DNA of 64,000 nucleotides from Corythucha ciliata (lineage: Eukaryota > Arthropoda > Insecta > Hemiptera > Tingidae). Below, in pieces: positions 44,345 through 53,153 of the stretch (the first letter of the stretch is position 1; each line of letters starts with the position of its first letter). The DNA lies in the NCBI GenBank assembly GCA_038030265.1, contig CM075943.1, positions 38,068,001-38,132,000 of the forward strand, read 5' to 3'. The notes below the pieces were generated by a model. That model was not told the DNA's origin. It was given only the letters and a program-made list of their open reading frames with translations, and made no database searches. Position numbers and translations under genes: made by a program.

Positions 44345-44990
44345 TACAATATGAGCGTCTGCAAAAGTGTATCAACGCCAATGGAAAAAGGATTAAAAGT
44401 CGATGAATCGGGAAGCTCGCTCAATCTTCCATTCAGAGAACTAATCGGCGGCCTCATGTATCTGGCCATGGACACAAGACCCGAAATAGCCTACAGCGTA
44501 ACATACCTGAGTCGATTCGTTGAGAAACCGACCGAAAGTTCGTGGACAGCCGGAAAAAGAATCTTAAAATACCTAAAAGTGACAGAAAATTATGGACTTG
44601 TCTACGAAAGGAACCATAAACAAGGAATTGAAGGTTACAGCGACGCAGACTGGGCCGGAGATGTAATTGACAAAAAAAGCGTGTCTGGCTCAGCCATCTT
44701 CTTTTGTTGAAATCCAGTGTTATGGTCTTCACAAAAACAAAACTGTGTTGCTTTGTCATCAGCTGAAGCTGAATACGTTGCAGCATCAAGGACAGCAAGT
44801 GAACTTTTAAACGTACAAGGAATTGCACTAAGCCTTGGACTCAATTTTTCGACAACGCTTTACATGGACAATCAAGCAGCTATTCAAATATCCAAAAACT
44901 ACGAAAATAGCAGACGAAGCAAACATATTGAAATTCGCGCCCATTTCATCAAAGACGTTGTGAACAAAGGTCTCATCAATGTCGAATAAT
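44345..44990 (+). pseudogene. Copia RNase H region, with in-frame stop
   Basis: Frame 44351-44710: CKSVSTPMEKGL, LIGGLMYLAMDTRPEIAYSV, YSDADWAGDVIDKKSVSG (RNase H Asp). A TGA at 44708-44710 interrupts; the same frame resumes at 44717 with VALSSAEAEYVAAS (catalytic Glu), MDNQAAIQISKN (Asp) and SKHIEIRAHFIKD. The stop separates two halves of one domain. Confidence 0.9.
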
Positions 44991-45165
44991 GTTCCATCTA
45001 CAGAAATCATCGCAGACCTATTGTCGAAACCATTGGGAGTAAACAAGTTTTATCGACTTGCGAAAAAATTTGAGAATTATGTAAATAATGATAATGTTGT
45101 TAATGTTAACGATTCCTCATATTTGTTTTGTACTTCCATAAAAAAATATTGAAACCGAAAAGGAG
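44991..45165 (+). other. Copia 3' non-coding part with polypurine tract
   Basis: Ends GAAACCGAAAAGGAG directly before the 3' LTR, the expected plus-strand priming tract. The coding end (STEIIADLLSKPLGVNKF) reads on just after the 44989 stop in another frame. Confidence 0.75.
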
Positions 45166-45310
45166 TGTTGAAAGTTGGTAACACGGAATATTTCTTGACT
45201 GTTATTAGAGTTGTAAAAAGAATCATAAAAAAAAAAAAAAAAAAAATGAAGTCTTAAGTTTGGCAGAATAAAAACATTTTGTTTCTTGAAGTTCTAGTTT
45301 ATTCATAACA
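45166..45310 (+). repeat. 3' LTR of the copia element
   Basis: TGTTGAAAGTTGGTAACAC ... TTTATTCATAACA, 145 bp, followed by TGGGG. Small differences from the 5' LTR include ACGGAATATTT for ACTGAACATTT and a changed poly-A run. Confidence 0.92.
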
Positions 45311-45835
45311 TGGGGTGCGCCTGCGGTCTACTCAAAGCATATTTGATTTCAAAAAAGCATGTTTCCTGTGTGGAGAAGAAATTAAGGGCGCCTCACGTCG
45401 CCAGATTTTCAATGTGCGAACAAGTAACTTTGATGAGAAAGTTAGAAAACGAGCTGGTGTCCGAAATGATGACTGGGGAGACACTATTTTGTTACGCATG
45501 AGCACTATTGGAGACCTGCATGCAGCAGGAGCTTTATACCATAAAGACTGCCATAGAAAATTCATGTTGCACGTCGGTAAGACTGGAAACCCAAGAGGAA
45601 GGCCAAAAGATGAGTCAGTCCAAGTGGCAATGCAAGAGATTTTTCAATATCTGGCTGAACAGGATGAAGAACAATACTCTTTGAATGAGCTGATGGACAA
45701 AATCACTGGGTTAGAGCCAGAACCAAGGACAGTGATATCCCATTTCCAAAAGATAGTTGTGACCAAACATCACAAAAAAAAAAAAAAAAAAAAACAGTTG
45801 TCACTTTCAGAGATGCAGGTAAAAGAATTTTGACT
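45311..45835 (+). pseudogene. E4 transposon protein, N-terminal zinc-finger part
   Basis: Frame 45315-45833: FDFKKACFLCGEEIKG (CxxC), then VRNDDWGDTILLRMSTIGDL, AAGALYHKDCHRKFM (HxxxC). This CxxC...HxxxC head is typical of the large transposon proteins of this family. The frame reaches a 21-base A run at 45775-45796 and is shifted there; the true continuation (GKRILTEAWYDKLN) is broken. The start codon lies off the left side, in or beyond the copia insertion point. Confidence 0.75.
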
Positions 45836-45891
45836 GAAGCTTGGTACGATAAGTTGAATAGGAGGCTAATGAGCGGGAAGAGCGTCTTAGA

Positions 45892-47721
45892 TTGGTCCGA
45901 ACAGCTGCGCAAATCATAATGAGTGATGTCCAATCAAGAGTATATGACATGCAAAATTATCCATCAAGTGATGATTTTTTTGAGGAAGTTGAGGAGTCAG
46001 TCCCCGAATCACTAAACACATTTCTACACAGTGTAGTGCCAGAGAGGAGGAGAGAAAATGGGACAGAAGCAAAAAAAGTGGTTGCCATTTCTCACGCCAT
46101 CATATCCCTCATTCGCCCGCGTTCATTTCTGTCAACAATTTTGACTGGTGTAGCATTTTTCATCCACCGGAAGTTTGGGTCCAGAAGCCTCATTGATTTG
46201 CTGAACACCTTCGGATTCAGCTCATCTTACTCAGCTGCACAGCAACTGGAACTGTCAGCCATGTGTCAACCTCCAAAACCAATACCTCCTAAAACATTCT
46301 GCCAGTATGTCTTTGACAATGCAGACTTCAATGTTGCAACTCTGGATGGATTAAACACATTGCACAGTTTGGGGGGCATCAAGTGTGTGACTCCTGCTCA
46401 TGTTCTTCCAGTTTCAGACAGAATGCCAAGGTTGGTGACGGTTCCTCCGGGGAAACAAGTGGGCGAGTTGGGTGTTTTACAGATGCAGACCTACGACGCC
46501 TTGAACAAACAAGCACTACGGAATGCCGTTCTACAAGATTTATACCAGATCAACCCGATCCCCAGAGATGCGTTAGTGCCAAGCCGTCCTGATGTCTTAT
46601 GGATTGTAGGTAAATGGATGACAGACAAAGGGCCCTGTGAGGCACCATCAATTCCAGAATGGAAGGGATTCATGCAAATGGTGAGCAAACCTGTTCATTC
46701 CGACAAAACTGCAGTCATTCCTCTACCATTCACCAACTCTCCACCAAGTGATTATGACACGCTTCATACAGCCCTACAATATGCTGCAAAAAACTCCATG
46801 GAACATGGGTTCGAAACGTGCTTGGTCACCATGGATCAACCTCTTTATTTAAAGGCGCGCGAAATCACGGCTTGTGGCTCAAATGATCCGCGTCTCATCA
46901 ACGTTGAACTGATTTTAGGAGGGTTCCACATGCTTATGTCCTACTTGGGTTGCATAGGCCACACATTGGCAGGAAGTGGATTAAAAGATGTTTTATGTTG
47001 TGTTTTTGCTCCCAATTCTGTGGATAATATTTTGAATGGGAAAGCCTACAGCAGAGCAGTTCGTGGTCACCTACTTGTACAGACCTCTTTGGCGTTCATC
47101 ATTTTGGAAGATGCTACTATTTCACAGCAGGCGAAGAGAGGTATTGTCAACCTACTGAAATCATTGGAGCACAGCACACCTGAAGATATTGAAGGCAATA
47201 TCTCTGTTGCTTACCTGCAAGAGAAACTAAATAATGAGATACTGAGACTGAAAGGTAACGGACCAACTGCTGCATTGTGGGTACAATACATGAACATGGT
47301 AACAATCATGAAAAACTTCATTGCTGCGCAACGAACTGGTAATTGGATGGCTCATTTGTCTTGCGCATAACAGATGATTCCTTATTTTCACGCCTCTGGT
47401 CATTTCCACTATGCCAAGTGCACCCACATCTATGTCCAAGACATGCTTTCATTGAGAAATCGTCATCTTCATGTTGTTGAGCAGTTTATGGAAAGCGGAT
47501 ATTTTACCATTAACAGAAGCGGGACTCCATGGGCTGGGGTGTGGTCAGACATGGCAAAAGAGCAAACTGTCATGCGTTCAATGAAGAGTGAGGGAGGGCT
47601 CACCAGAGGGAGAGGCATCAGTGACTCTGTTTCGTCAAAGGGGGTAGGAGGTGCGCCAGCGGCTTCTGCTATTTGTTCAGCTCTTGAGGAGTTCAATTTA
47701 AAAGTGGAGAACAACACGTAG
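45892..47721 (+). pseudogene. E4 transposase core, one in-frame stop
   Basis: 492-codon frame 45892-47370, then the same frame continues 47374-47721 past a single TAA at 47368-47370. Motifs: LVTMDQPLYLKAREI, ELILGGFHMLMSYLGCIGHT, then, after the stop, MIPYFHASGHFHYAKC, WAGVWSDMAKEQTVMRSMKS and GGLTRGRGISDS. The DQPLY Asp, the LGGFH stretch and the EQTxMR Glu are plausible catalytic acids of an RNase H-like transposase, but that assignment is mine. The second frame ends at 47721; SALEEF is the last recognisable word. From memory the same order occurs in many uncharacterised arthropod, cnidarian and fish proteins. Confidence 0.8.
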
Positions 47722-48108
47722 ACTTTCGTCAGTCAAGAAGACTAAAAGATTCTGAAGATCGAGGAAATATGGTTCATTGGTTTTTAGAGCACCCTCCCTT
47801 TCCCGAGAACCCTTCACTGATGAGCATTTCGACCGGACTTGTGGCTACAAGTGCTATAAACTGCCACCAAGCAGCAGAAATAGGGATGAATGGAGTCTTT
47901 CGTCGGCCGGAGCTTGGCAGATATGAAACAAAATAAAAAAAATACAGTAATCCCACTGGCTACATTGAGCAACACTATCAAGGTAAATAAAACAAGTTTT
48001 GGACAAAGTTGTGGTTGACCCGATGATGATTTTTCTTAGAGCAGTCATAAGCAAAAAGACCGACGAGGACATAGCTAATTTGCTCAAATACGAGCTATCT
48101 CCGTTCCC
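47722..48108 (+). pseudogene. E4 protein, broken linker region
   Basis: Short conserved words in shifting frames, such as LPFPENPSLMSISTGLVATSAINCHQAAEIGM (its first part LPFPENPSLMSIS) and, near 48060, NLLKYELSPFPMSLFD. These link the transposase core to the nuclease domain. At least two frame changes. Confidence 0.65.
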
Positions 48109-49459
48109 ATGTCTCTTTTTGATGAGGCAGGCATGAGAAAAACTCAGAAGTCCTCATTATATAAAGTGTTCCCTGTCTTTACAGGAGAAGATATTGATGT
48201 CAAAACCACGTATGCAGTGATTGATGGTGGATTCCTTCTTCACAGAGTAAAGTGGCGTGCAGGCAGCACTTTTTCCTCGATTGCTGAGCAGTATTTGTCG
48301 TACCTGAAAAATCATTTCTGTCACTGCAGTGTAGTTTTTGATGGGTACGAAGACCCCAATTCCACCAAGCGAGCTGAATAGAAGCGCAGGAGTGCCTCAA
48401 AACCCTCAGTGGACATACTCTTCGACAAGAACATGGTGGCGACAAGAGCACTTCTTGGCGAACAACAAAAACAAGACCAGGCTCATTGATCTTCTCGTTC
48501 AAATTTTCATCGAGAGTGGGATAGAAGCGATCGTCTCTCTAGGTGATGCAGATGGACCCATTGTAAGAATTGGATTGGATAAGTCTGTGGCGCACCCTAA
48601 AGTAGTAGTTGTTGGAGAGGACGTGGACCTGCTGGTGATCCTCCTCTCTTTGACTCCACCTACCAGTGGCATTTTCTTCTTCAAACCAGGGAGAGGAAAC
48701 ACGGAAAACAAACTGTTTTCATGCCAGCAACTCCAACAACTACCACTTAGTAAAGCTATTTTGTTCATACATGGCTTCACGGGGTGCGATACCACCTCTG
48801 CGATTTTCTCAAGGAGCAAGATTAAGATGCTGAAATGTTTCAATAAGTTTCCTACCGAAATGAGTAAATTAGCAAAGATATTCTACAGTCGGCAGTCCAC
48901 ACCCGAAGAGGTTGGTGAGGCTGGGGAACAGGCGTTCCTGAAGTTATATCAAGCACCCTCTGGCCAAAATGACCTGGACAGCTATCGATACTGGTGCTTC
49001 GTCAAATACTCGACAAAGAAGAAAACCAGCCTACCATCTCTCTCACCTACCAAAAGTGCTTCGTTCCAGCACTCCCTTCGGGTGTTCCAACAAGTACAGA
49101 CTTGGTTGGGAAACCATCTCCCACCAGAGAGATCGGGGTGGAAGAGAGTGGAAGGAGGAGATTTGGCTGCTATGACCACCACGCCCCCCCCTTCACCAGA
49201 TCACGTGCTGAACTTGATATTCTGTCGCTGCACGGGGGAGTGCAAGTCAAGATGTGGTTGCAGGAAAGCCGAGATATTCTGCTCCCAGGTATGCAGCAAC
49301 TGCCAAGGGAACTGCACCAATACCACCCCGTTTGACGACGAGGAAGACGACGATGACGACTCCATGGCCCAGGACCCTCAACTTTTTTATACTCAAAATA
49401 TTGATTTACATTCATCGTTGGTAGTCTTCATTCTTTTTAAGTCAATAAAACTTGTTTAA
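48109..49459 (+). pseudogene. E4 protein, XPG/PIN-like nuclease and CXC cysteine-rich tail
   Basis: Frame 48109-48381 reads FDEAGMRKTQKSSLYKVF, YAVIDGGFLLHRVKW and VVFDGYEDPNSTKRAE, like the XPG N-region. A shift near 48375 leads to the frame 48338-49459, where VVVGEDVDLLVILL (acidic cluster as in XPG-I) and FIHGFTGCDTTSAIFSRSK stand in order. The C-terminus, about residues 290-325 of that frame, is FCRCTGECKSRCGCRKAEI then CSQVCSNCQGNC, a tesmin/TSO1-like CXC zinc cluster. A nuclease of this kind would cut branched or flapped DNA; in this element it presumably serves transposition. Two-frame state means no working protein. Confidence 0.78.
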
Positions 49460-49461
49460 TA

Positions 49462-49987
49462 ATTCTTGTAGATTATTTTTTGAAACAACCAAAACTATAT
49501 TTATTATTGTATAGTATACCAATAAATCGACATTTATGGATATATTACTGAAGGAAATTGAATGCTCCATAGCTTATAAATGTACGCTTTCAGCTCTAAG
49601 GTAACAGGTAAGAAAGTAGGATGAAAAGTTTGAGAAAAAACTTGAGATTAAGTCATTTTTTTTTAAAAAAGGTCACGTTTCAGTGGCGTACACCTCGAAA
49701 ACTGTGAAGAATTTAAAAAAACGTTTAGGGTAAAAGTTGAAGAGAATTCAATGAGCTTCTATTCCGTATCCAGAAGTTTTCGTCAAAGGCGCACTGTTCT
49801 TGAGATAAAGGCGAAAAACCACAAAAGGGTACCTTTAAACAGCCCCCTCCTCTTGTGGCAGTGGGTTCAGCTCGGGGCTTTATCAGACGTTGATAAAGGG
49901 ACCCTTCCGTACACATTCCCGCAAAAAAACAAAATCCCATATTTATTGCATTTATTTGGCATTTTTCGGTTTAGATTGACTGGACTA
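49462..49987 (-). repeat. Right inverted end of E4
   Basis: Inverse of about 36871-37410. The minus frame 49725-49940 and plus frame 36908-37090 are the same arm (GFCFFAGMCTEG / GFCVFAGMCTGG), so neither is a gene. Confidence 0.85.
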
Positions 49988-49990
49988 TAA

Positions 49991-50290
49991 CTAAAGGAGA
50001 TGAAAAATGAGGTGGTTTATAAAAATGTGTCATCTGTTTTGAAGCGCTTAAAGGTCTCCGTGTCCCGTCCAGAACACGGACGGGTCACGTCCGACAAGTA
50101 AAATACCATTCTCATATGGGAATTGAGAGGCTCGTTCATACATATCCTGCACGTGTCAGGGACGTGACCCTTCAATTTCCATTGAGAATAATATTTCATT
50201 TGCCGGACGGGGCACTGCTCACTGCTCATTTGTTGTCGTCGTCATGGTGACATTGGGAAGGGGGTGGAGGGGGGTTTTGTTTGCCGACAA
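49991..50290. other. Intron sequence right of E4
   Basis: A small palindrome at about 50060-50090 (GTCCGTGTTCTGG-type). Ends in the block ATGGTGACATTGGGAAGG that recurs at 50597. Confidence 0.5.
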
Positions 50291-50640
50291 TGTGACTATA
50301 CTTTCTATAGGTGCCGCAGATCTTCGGCCATAACTGTCCTTCACGTACGTCACGAGCAGTCCCAACCGCCTTTGCGCTGGACCCAGTACATTATTAATTG
50401 TTAATGGGTTGTGATTTTTGAGAATTCATAAACTTCAATTTCAAAATTAACTTGCTCTGCTGCTCTAGGGTGAGAAATCTGGGTGACGTCAGTCCCCACC
50501 CCTCCCGACTGATTGGGTGGGGGAAATCTGCAGCACCTATAGAAGAGTTTAGTCACCTTGAATTCAATCATCACTGCTCACTTTTTGTAGTCGACATGGT
50601 GACATTGGGAAGGTGGTGGAAGGGGGTTTTGTTTGCCGAC
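50235..50640. mobile_element. Hairpin-ended element between direct repeats
   Basis: Inner inverted ends GTGACTATACTTTCTATAGG (50292) and CCTATAGAAGAGTTTAGTCAC (ending 50557). Outside these, a ~52-bp sequence (ATGGTGACATTGGGAAGG ... GGTTTTGTTTGCCGAC) stands at 50236-50288 and again at 50590-50640. Confidence 0.6.
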
Positions 50641-50991
50641 CAACCAGTATAAACTCCTTAGCAACCTAAAACTCTCTTCTTCAATTAAACGCCAAGAACA
50701 TGTTTTGGGTGTTTAGATTAGTGGTATTATGAATAATAGCGGAAAGGTGTGAAATATGAATTGAAGTCTTTTTCCCGAAGTCCCCCCTCCCACAACCAAT
50801 CTGACATGAGCAGACCTTCTTTTATATAGACCTTGGGGTTGGGCTATGGCTACATGATTCCAAAGGCAAACACAGCTTGAATATAATAATAGTTGGTGCA
50901 TAGATATATATAGCGATTATTCTCTAAAGCTAAACATTCAGTTACAAATGGGCTCTCTCACTCTCTTTCTCATATACGAATACACCCACTC

Positions 50992-51032
<41 letters not shown>

Positions 51033-52153
51033 ACTTAATATTAATCAACTATATGCCTCTTGGCTATGCTATATGCTCCCACATTGAAATTATATTTGTC
51101 ACTTGGAAGCCGACAATAGCAAAGCATGCAGCTCTGGTAATAATGGCTGAACCCTGTTAGGAATATCGCGGGCGCAATCTATTGTATTTTCGTCATTTGT
51201 CTGGAGGTAATGTGCATCATCCACTCGGTGTCAATAGTTTATCCAACAAGGGATTGGTCGCAAATGCTCAAACAAAATATTCTGGGCATTTTCGAAATAA
51301 AAATAGCTATCGGAGTCTTGTCTTTGAAGAACGAGACGAGAAGAAAACGGGCCATCTCTATACTGTTATACGGAGGTACTATCAAAAGCAGAGTATTTTT
51401 CAAGCCGGCTTTTTGACGCCACTTCTTCACAGAAATAAATATACCTATACATTTACTACAATTTAGTTTCGCTCATGTAAAGGAACGGATCCAGCGGCCA
51501 GCGTTCAAATTAGAACATATTGGATATGTATAGGTGTCATAAACGAGAAGTGGCTTTTATTTGCTTGAACACTTTGCATGGAATTTTAGTAAAGCAGGTA
51601 GACAAATATTTACCACGTTAGGGGCCCATGTACCTACTAAACATTCACGATGATTGCACCCATTGGTGCAGTCCAGTCTCCGTTTCGACCTCAGACCTTC
51701 AGCCACCAGGGCTACTCGATCCTGGTCTCATCAGCCCGGCAATTGAGCCGCCCCTCGAGATTATAATATGTCTAATGAGGCTATTCACAATGAAAAAACG
51801 GAAAAACGCAGTTCCTAATATTTCTGGGTTTAATTTCTTACAGACATTTGGGCGCAGAGCTTACAACCTTACAATAGTCGACAAAACAAAATAATTTAAT
51901 TACATAACTGTAATATTTTTACTTTCATGTTCCGCGTATGGAAGTATGGTGTTCGTGGAAAAAAATAATGATATTTACATAAAGAGCACACAAATCTCGA
52001 TCACGAACACGTTTTGTTTTTTAGCATAACTGCGCAAGGTTGTGGGAGTCATGAAGATAGCCCACAAAAACATGAACGACACAACATAAAAACAACATAA
52101 ATTAAGAACTTCTGCCGTGTTTAATATGAGTTGGTACTTTTTTTCATTTGCAG
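50641..52153. other. Distal intron 1 with (CT)n microsatellite
   Basis: (CT)n at 50991-51027. The rest is AT-rich without recognised genes. A polypyrimidine/TTTTTTTCATTTGCAG acceptor closes the intron at 52153. Confidence 0.6.
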
Positions 52154-52324
52154 TGCCCCCCGATATCCTGTACGATGAAACATCGGCAGACGTCGCGATT
52201 CAAGAAGGTGAAAACGCGACGCTCATTTGTAAAGCGGCCGGTCACCCGGAACCGAAAATCACTTGGAGGCGTGAAGACGGTGAACCTATTCTTATTAAAA
52301 AAAACAAAGGGGACTTGCTAAAAA
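52154..52324 (+). CDS. Ig gene, exon for Ig2 (first half)
   Basis: Starts after TTTGCAG and ends before GTAAGC. Reads V-PPDILYDETSADVAIQEGEN and ATLICKAAGHPEPKITWRRED, with the first Ig2 cysteine (C in LICKA) and the conserved W. The VPPDI start, GEN-x-TLxCxAxGxPxPxIxWRRED order is diagnostic for lachesin/DIP Ig2. Phase: two bases complete V from the upstream exon; one base (a) is passed on. Confidence 0.93.
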
Positions 52325-53024
52325 GTAAGCATCTACAGCAATACAATAATAGCGACTAATTTTTGTATCACATTTTCCTTGATAAATGTATTTTTGTATT
52401 AAACACGCACCCTTTGTTTGCTTAAATTTACCCAGTTTCCAAAATGTCCCTGGTCTAAAGGATAAGTGCAATAATATCGAGGCTCACAGAAAAGTCAGCT
52501 CGTCTTCCAGAATGAGTATTTGAAAAATAGACTCTTTCAAATCAAATGTAGCAAAAAAAAAAAAACTCAAAAAAACTCAGATTGCGTTTTCTTCATCTTA
52601 AATTCGGTTAATACCACGCTCCAACGAGCACGTTACCTTTTTCCTTCATCATTTTCGATTTCCTTTTTGTTTCTAACGCACGTTTTATCCAAAGTATGCT
52701 CAAAAAACTTAGTAAAAGTCCAATTTCGAATAACGGATGGAGCGGAAATATAACGATGGAATTTGGACCCCCCTCCCCGTTCCAATCTTCATGTGTTTGT
52801 AAATACAATTGTTTGTTCAACAGGTTAACCACTAGGCGTATTCCCACTATACACAGCAGGGTTCAAACAATTAGTCCCATTTTATTTTCTGCAAGCAATC
52901 GTTCTTAAAAACTTTTGAGCATCCCTGTCTTTGCAGCTTACTATTCTATTGTCCAATTTTTTCTTTTTTTTATTTTCTTTTGTCAAATTTCAAAAGTAGC
53001 ATTCGTGTTTTGCTTTATTTACAG
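52325..53024 (+). other. Intron 2 (700 bp)
   Basis: GTAAGC...TTTACAG. No repeat or gene recognised; short frames are noise. Confidence 0.8.
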
Positions 53025-53153
53025 CTGAGACGTACAATGGGAGCTCTTTACATTTCTGGAAACTTGACCGAAGACAAATGGGAGCCTTCCTGTGTATAGC
53101 TAGCAATGATGTTCCTCCTGCGGTCAGCAAGCGCATAATTCTCAACGTCAATT
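53025..53153 (+). CDS. Ig gene, exon for Ig2 (second half)
   Basis: Acceptor TTTACAG, donor GTAAGT. Reads T-ETYNGSSLHFWKLDRRQMG and AFLCIASNDVPPAVSKRI, ending ILNVN. The MGAFLCIASN stretch holds the second Ig2 cysteine; NDVPPAVSKR is the family's usual end of Ig2. Two unused-stop checks: no in-frame stop. Confidence 0.93.

Larger units (their letters stand above)
39981..45310 (+). mobile_element. Ty1/copia LTR retrotransposon, decayed and interrupted
   Basis: Paired LTRs (39981-40132, 45166-45310), 5-bp duplication TGGGG/TGGGG, and the copia order gag, protease, integrase, reverse transcriptase, RNase H. The coding part is broken by at least six frame changes or stops and by a ~1-kb insertion (about 41310-42370). 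No envelope-like frame. Confidence 0.93.
36871..49987 (+). mobile_element. Composite element E4 (Academ-like?), TAGTCCAG ends, TAA duplication, ~0.5-kb inverted ends
   Basis: Left TAA-TAGTCCAGTCAATCTAA; right TTAGATTGACTGGACTA-TAA, so the 3-bp flank TAA is conserved on both sides (36868-36870, 49988-49990). Left arm 36871 to about 37410, inverted at about 49462-49987 (GAAAGCGTACATTTATAAGC / GCTTATAAATGTACGCTTTC is a clear match). The 13.1 kb contains, in order: a small MITE, the A3+A4 dimer, the copia element, then the 45.3-49.4 kb gene that ends just before the right arm. Removing the insertions leaves roughly 5.9 kb of original element. Inverted ends, 3-bp duplication and an XPG-like nuclease fit Academ; the superfamily name is an inference. 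Confidence 0.75.
217..52153 (+). other. Intron 1 of the Ig gene, about 52 kb, filled with mobile elements
   Basis: It starts GTGAGG and ends TTTGCAG, with phase 1: the last base of the upstream exon (g) joins the first two of the next (tg) to give V in VDVH-V-PPDI. No host exon was recognised inside it. All recognisable coding sequence in the interval belongs to transposable elements listed separately. Confidence 0.88.

Noticed and set aside
39981..45310. Endogenous retrovirus
   Set aside because: The domain order (integrase before reverse transcriptase) and 150-bp LTRs are copia-type. There is no envelope frame.
45311..49459. Host nuclear gene with XPG and CXC domains
   Set aside because: It lies between inverted ends with TAA flanks, has several breaks, and resembles multicopy transposon proteins.
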